Below are positions 12,668 through 14,518 of a stretch of DNA of 14,518 nucleotides, one piece after another (the stretch's first letter is position 1; every line of letters starts with the position of its first letter). Source of the DNA: JAVVEG01 sp032251455 (GTDB lineage Bacteria; Pseudomonadota; Gammaproteobacteria; Pseudomonadales; Pseudohongiellaceae); NCBI GenBank assembly GCA_032251455.1, contig JAVVEG010000038.1, positions 1 to 14,518 on the forward strand. Reading direction: 5' to 3'. The notes under the pieces were generated by a model. That model worked only from the letters and a program-made list of their open reading frames with translations. It made no database searches and was not told the DNA's origin. Both the position numbers and the translations under genes were made by a program.

Positions 12668-13783
12668 ATGCAGTTCTCTCTTCATGCAACGGATAACAAG
12701 GCCCGGCGCGGCACGCTGAATTTTCCGCGCGGGCAAGTGCAAACCCCGGCCTTCATGCCCGTGGGTACCTATGGCAGCGTCAAGGGCCTGACCCCGCAGC
12801 AAGTGGCTGAAACCGGTGCCGAGATTGTACTGGGCAATACCTTCCATCTGATGCTGCGCCCGGGCACGGAAATCATCCGTAAACACGGTGACCTGCACGA
12901 TTTCATGGCCTGGCAGAAACCGATACTGACCGATTCAGGCGGTTTTCAGGTATTCAGTCTTGGGGAGATGCGCAAGATTACCGAAGAGGGCGTAAGTTTT
13001 CGTTCGCCGGTGGATGGCGCCAAGGTTTTCCTCGGTCCGGAGACGGCGATTCAAGTGCAGCAGCAGCTGGGTTCCGACATCATCATGATTTTTGATGAAT
13101 GTACGCCTTACCCGGCCACAGAACAGGAAACGGCAGATTCCATGCGCTTGTCATTGCGCTGGGCCGAGCGCTGCCGGCGGGCGCATGGCGAGCATCCCGC
13201 GGCGTTGTTCGGTATTGTTCAGGGGGGCATGTACCCGGCGCTCAGGGAGGAATCCCTGGCTGGCCTGAAGGCTCTGGATTTTGCCGGCTATGCCCTCGGT
13301 GGCCTGTCGGTGGGGGAGCCCAAGGCGGAAATGATGAAGGTACTGGATGCCATCGCTGACAAGTTGCCGGCAGAGAAACCCAGGTATTTGATGGGAGTGG
13401 GTACTCCGGGGGACATTATCGAGGCGGTGGGGCGTGGCATTGACATGTTCGACTGCGTCATGCCCACACGCAATGCCCGTAATGCCTTTCTCTTTACCGG
13501 CAAGGGGATACTGAAACTGCGCAATGCCCGCTATCGCGATGATGTACGCCCTCTCGATGAAGCCTGCACCTGTTATACTTGCACACATTTCAGCAGAGCC
13601 TATCTGCATCATCTGGACAAGTGTCGGGAAATACTGGGAGCCCAGCTGAATACCCTGCATAATCTGCATTTCTACCAGAAACTGATGGCAGATTTGCGTC
13701 AAGCCATAGAACAGGGTAGATTTACCGCCTTCGCAGCCGAGTTCTATGCAGGTCAGCATAGACTTGCCGAAGAAAGTCTATAA
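12668..13783 (+). CDS. tgt: tRNA-guanine transglycosylase
   Basis: A 371-residue enzyme that swaps guanine-34 for preQ1 in GUN-anticodon tRNAs during queuosine synthesis. The family's TIM barrel is complete: FMPVGTYGSVKG (29-40), ILTDSGGFQVFSLG (86-99) with the catalytic D89, DECTPYP, FGIVQGGMY (181-189), ALGGLSVGEPKAEM (209-222), and GIDMFDCVMPTRNARN (257-272) with the nucleophile D262. The zinc site is C300, C302, C305 and H331 (ACTCYTC and LNTLHNL). Length fits E. coli Tgt (375). Start: the ATG seven bases after the prfC stop matches the family N-terminus (MQFSLHATDNKARRGTL). The ribosome site is modest (GGGAG 13 bases up, GAG six bases up), so translational coupling to prfC is likely. queA, often directly upstream, is absent in this window. 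Confidence 0.98.
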   Translation: MQFSLHATDNKARRGTLNFPRGQVQTPAFMPVGTYGSVKGLTPQQVAETGAEIVLGNTFHLMLRPGTEIIRKHGDLHDFMAWQKPILTDSGGFQVFSLGEMRKITEEGVSFRSPVDGAKVFLGPETAIQVQQQLGSDIIMIFDECTPYPATEQETADSMRLSLRWAERCRRAHGEHPAALFGIVQGGMYPALREESLAGLKALDFAGYALGGLSVGEPKAEMMKVLDAIADKLPAEKPRYLMGVGTPGDIIEAVGRGIDMFDCVMPTRNARNAFLFTGKGILKLRNARYRDDVRPLDEACTCYTCTHFSRAYLHHLDKCREILGAQLNTLHNLHFYQKLMADLRQAIEQGRFTAFAAEFYAGQHRLAEESL

Positions 13784-13809
13784 ATATCAATAAACTGGAA
13801 TTTTTGCTC

Positions 13810-13853
13810 AGCATCCTACGATGCTCTGCCCCAAGACCGGGACATACACCCGG
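13810..13853 (+). other. Two short hairpins in the tgt-yajC gap
   Basis: The 93-base gap holds AGCATC (13810-13815) and GATGCT (13820-13825), a 6-bp stem with a CTAC loop, and then CCGGG (13837-13841) and CCCGG (13849-13853), a 5-bp stem with a 7-base loop. No T-run follows either one, so they are not typical terminators. They might affect mRNA stability or processing between tgt and yajC; function is not shown. Confidence 0.35.
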
Positions 13854-13876
13854 CCAATCAACAAGAGAGTTGGATT

Positions 13877-14203
13877 ATGGAATTTTTCATCAGTGCTGCA
13901 CATGCCCAGGAAGCAGCGCAACAACCGAGTGTCGCCTTCAACCTGTTATTCATTGGCGGGATGTTCGTGCTGTTCTATCTGATCCTCTGGCGCCCACAGG
14001 CCAAGCGGGCCAAGGAGCACAAGGAACTGGTAAACGCTCTGGCCAAGGGTGATGAGGTGCTCACCAGTGGGGGAATCCTGGGCAAGGTGACTCAGGTCAG
14101 TGAGGACTACGTGACCATTGAAGTGGCCGAGAATGTCGAACTTAACATGCAAAAATCTGCGGTAGCTGCTGCGTTGCCCAAGGGCACCATCAAATCCATT
14201 TAG
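13877..14203 (+). CDS. yajC: Preprotein translocase subunit YajC
   Basis: A 108-residue small inner-membrane protein that associates with SecD-SecF in the Sec holotranslocon. Typical YajC layout: a short periplasmic N-terminus (MEFFISAAHAQEAAQQPS), one membrane helix (about 21-38, LLFIGGMFVLFYLILW), then RPQAKRAKEHKELVNALAKGDEVLTSGGI (39-67) and a small cytosolic beta domain (GKVTQVSEDYVTIEVAENVELNMQKSAV). Start: ATG at 13877 with GAGAG seven bases upstream. It sits between tgt and secD, the standard order. Confidence 0.97.
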   Translation: MEFFISAAHAQEAAQQPSVAFNLLFIGGMFVLFYLILWRPQAKRAKEHKELVNALAKGDEVLTSGGILGKVTQVSEDYVTIEVAENVELNMQKSAVAAALPKGTIKSI

Positions 14204-14249
14204 TCCGGTGCCAGAGTATGAGCACCCGGACAAGCGAGCTGATTGACCG

Positions 14250-14518
14250 ATGTTGAACAAGTATCCTGCGTGGAAGAATGGTCTTATTCTCCTGGCTATC
14301 GTGCTGGGCATGGTGTATTCGGCCCCCAATCTGTTCCCGGACGATCCGGCTGTACAGGTGTCTCATGAAGACCAGGAGGTGAGCGAAGCGGATCTGGGCC
14401 GGATGACCATGGCACTGCAGGAAGTGGGTCTGGGCTATTTCAATGAAACCCTCACTGATGGCACCGCGCTGGTACGCTTCAATACGCTGGATGATCAGCT
14501 GCGTGGCAAAAGCATCAT
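14250..14518 (+). CDS. secD: Protein translocase subunit SecD, 5' part only
   Basis: The first 89 codons run to the window edge without a stop. They begin MLNKYPAWKNGLILLAIVLG (residues 1-20, one membrane helix), then MVYSAPNLFPDDPAVQVS, matching the E. coli SecD start (MLNRYPLWK...YALPNLFGEDPAVQI). After it comes the start of the large periplasmic P1 domain. SecD with SecF uses the proton motive force to complete protein export. ATG at 14250, 46 bases after yajC; the ribosome site is weak. The 3' end, and secF, lie outside. Confidence 0.96.
   Translation, partial: MLNKYPAWKNGLILLAIVLGMVYSAPNLFPDDPAVQVSHEDQEVSEADLGRMTMALQEVGLGYFNETLTDGTALVRFNTLDDQLRGKSI

Noticed and set aside
11920..12669. 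Second long minus-strand open frame opposite the 3' half of prfC
   Set aside because: Antisense shadow of RF3; no ribosome site or family resemblance seen.
1..14518. CRISPR array, tRNA or rRNA genes, or a phage-type integrase
   Set aside because: I saw no regularly spaced repeats, no tRNA cloverleaf or rRNA sequence, and no recombinase or phage gene in any frame I read.

Overview
The window looks like chromosomal DNA of a Gram-negative gammaproteobacterium. Five core proteins (RF3, Tgt, YajC, the start of SecD, and a YghU-type glutathione transferase) are recognisably close to their E. coli counterparts, and tgt-yajC-secD is a standard proteobacterial gene order. Several genes encode exported proteins of families common in aquatic or marine gammaproteobacteria. 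I would not name a genus from this sequence.

Layout, left to right. Positions 1-24 hold the right half of a terminator cut by the window edge. On the minus strand follow a membrane-bound GGDEF-EAL cyclic-di-GMP protein (45-2030) and, separated from it by a terminator-like hairpin, an exported class I methyltransferase-like protein (2159-2881). A divergent intergenic region leads to a plus-strand exported SRPBCC protein (3176-3691). This converges, with a hairpin between, on a minus-strand redox pair: a CPIC-containing AhpC/TSA-like redoxin (3755-4273) and yghU (4334-5197). Upstream of yghU lies a 52-bp element with 13-bp perfect inverted ends that resemble the ends of an IS5-type insertion sequence.

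The next block, 5315-9563 on the minus strand, is the most accessory-looking part. It is a tight three-gene set in the order DUF6265-type protein, NHL-type beta-propeller, and a large DUF305 + LVIVD-propeller fusion. All three have signal peptides, so they probably form a co-expressed extracytoplasmic unit. The His/Met pairs of the DUF305 half hint at metal (possibly copper) handling, but this is inference. Upstream, 9564-9872 holds no intact gene. It contains a possible frameshifted small-protein relic, a candidate promoter and a 17-bp tandem duplication that sets the start region of the next gene.

From 9873 all genes run on the plus strand: an exported serine hydrolase of the class C beta-lactamase fold, a terminator-like hairpin, a perfect TATAAT box, then prfC (RF3), tgt, yajC and the 5' end of secD, which runs off the window. 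The prfC-tgt-yajC-secD run joins translation termination, queuosine tRNA modification and protein export. queA, the usual upstream partner of tgt, is not there. Genes of note for a closer look are the DUF305-LVIVD fusion and its operon, the exported methyltransferase, and the IS5-end-like palindrome.
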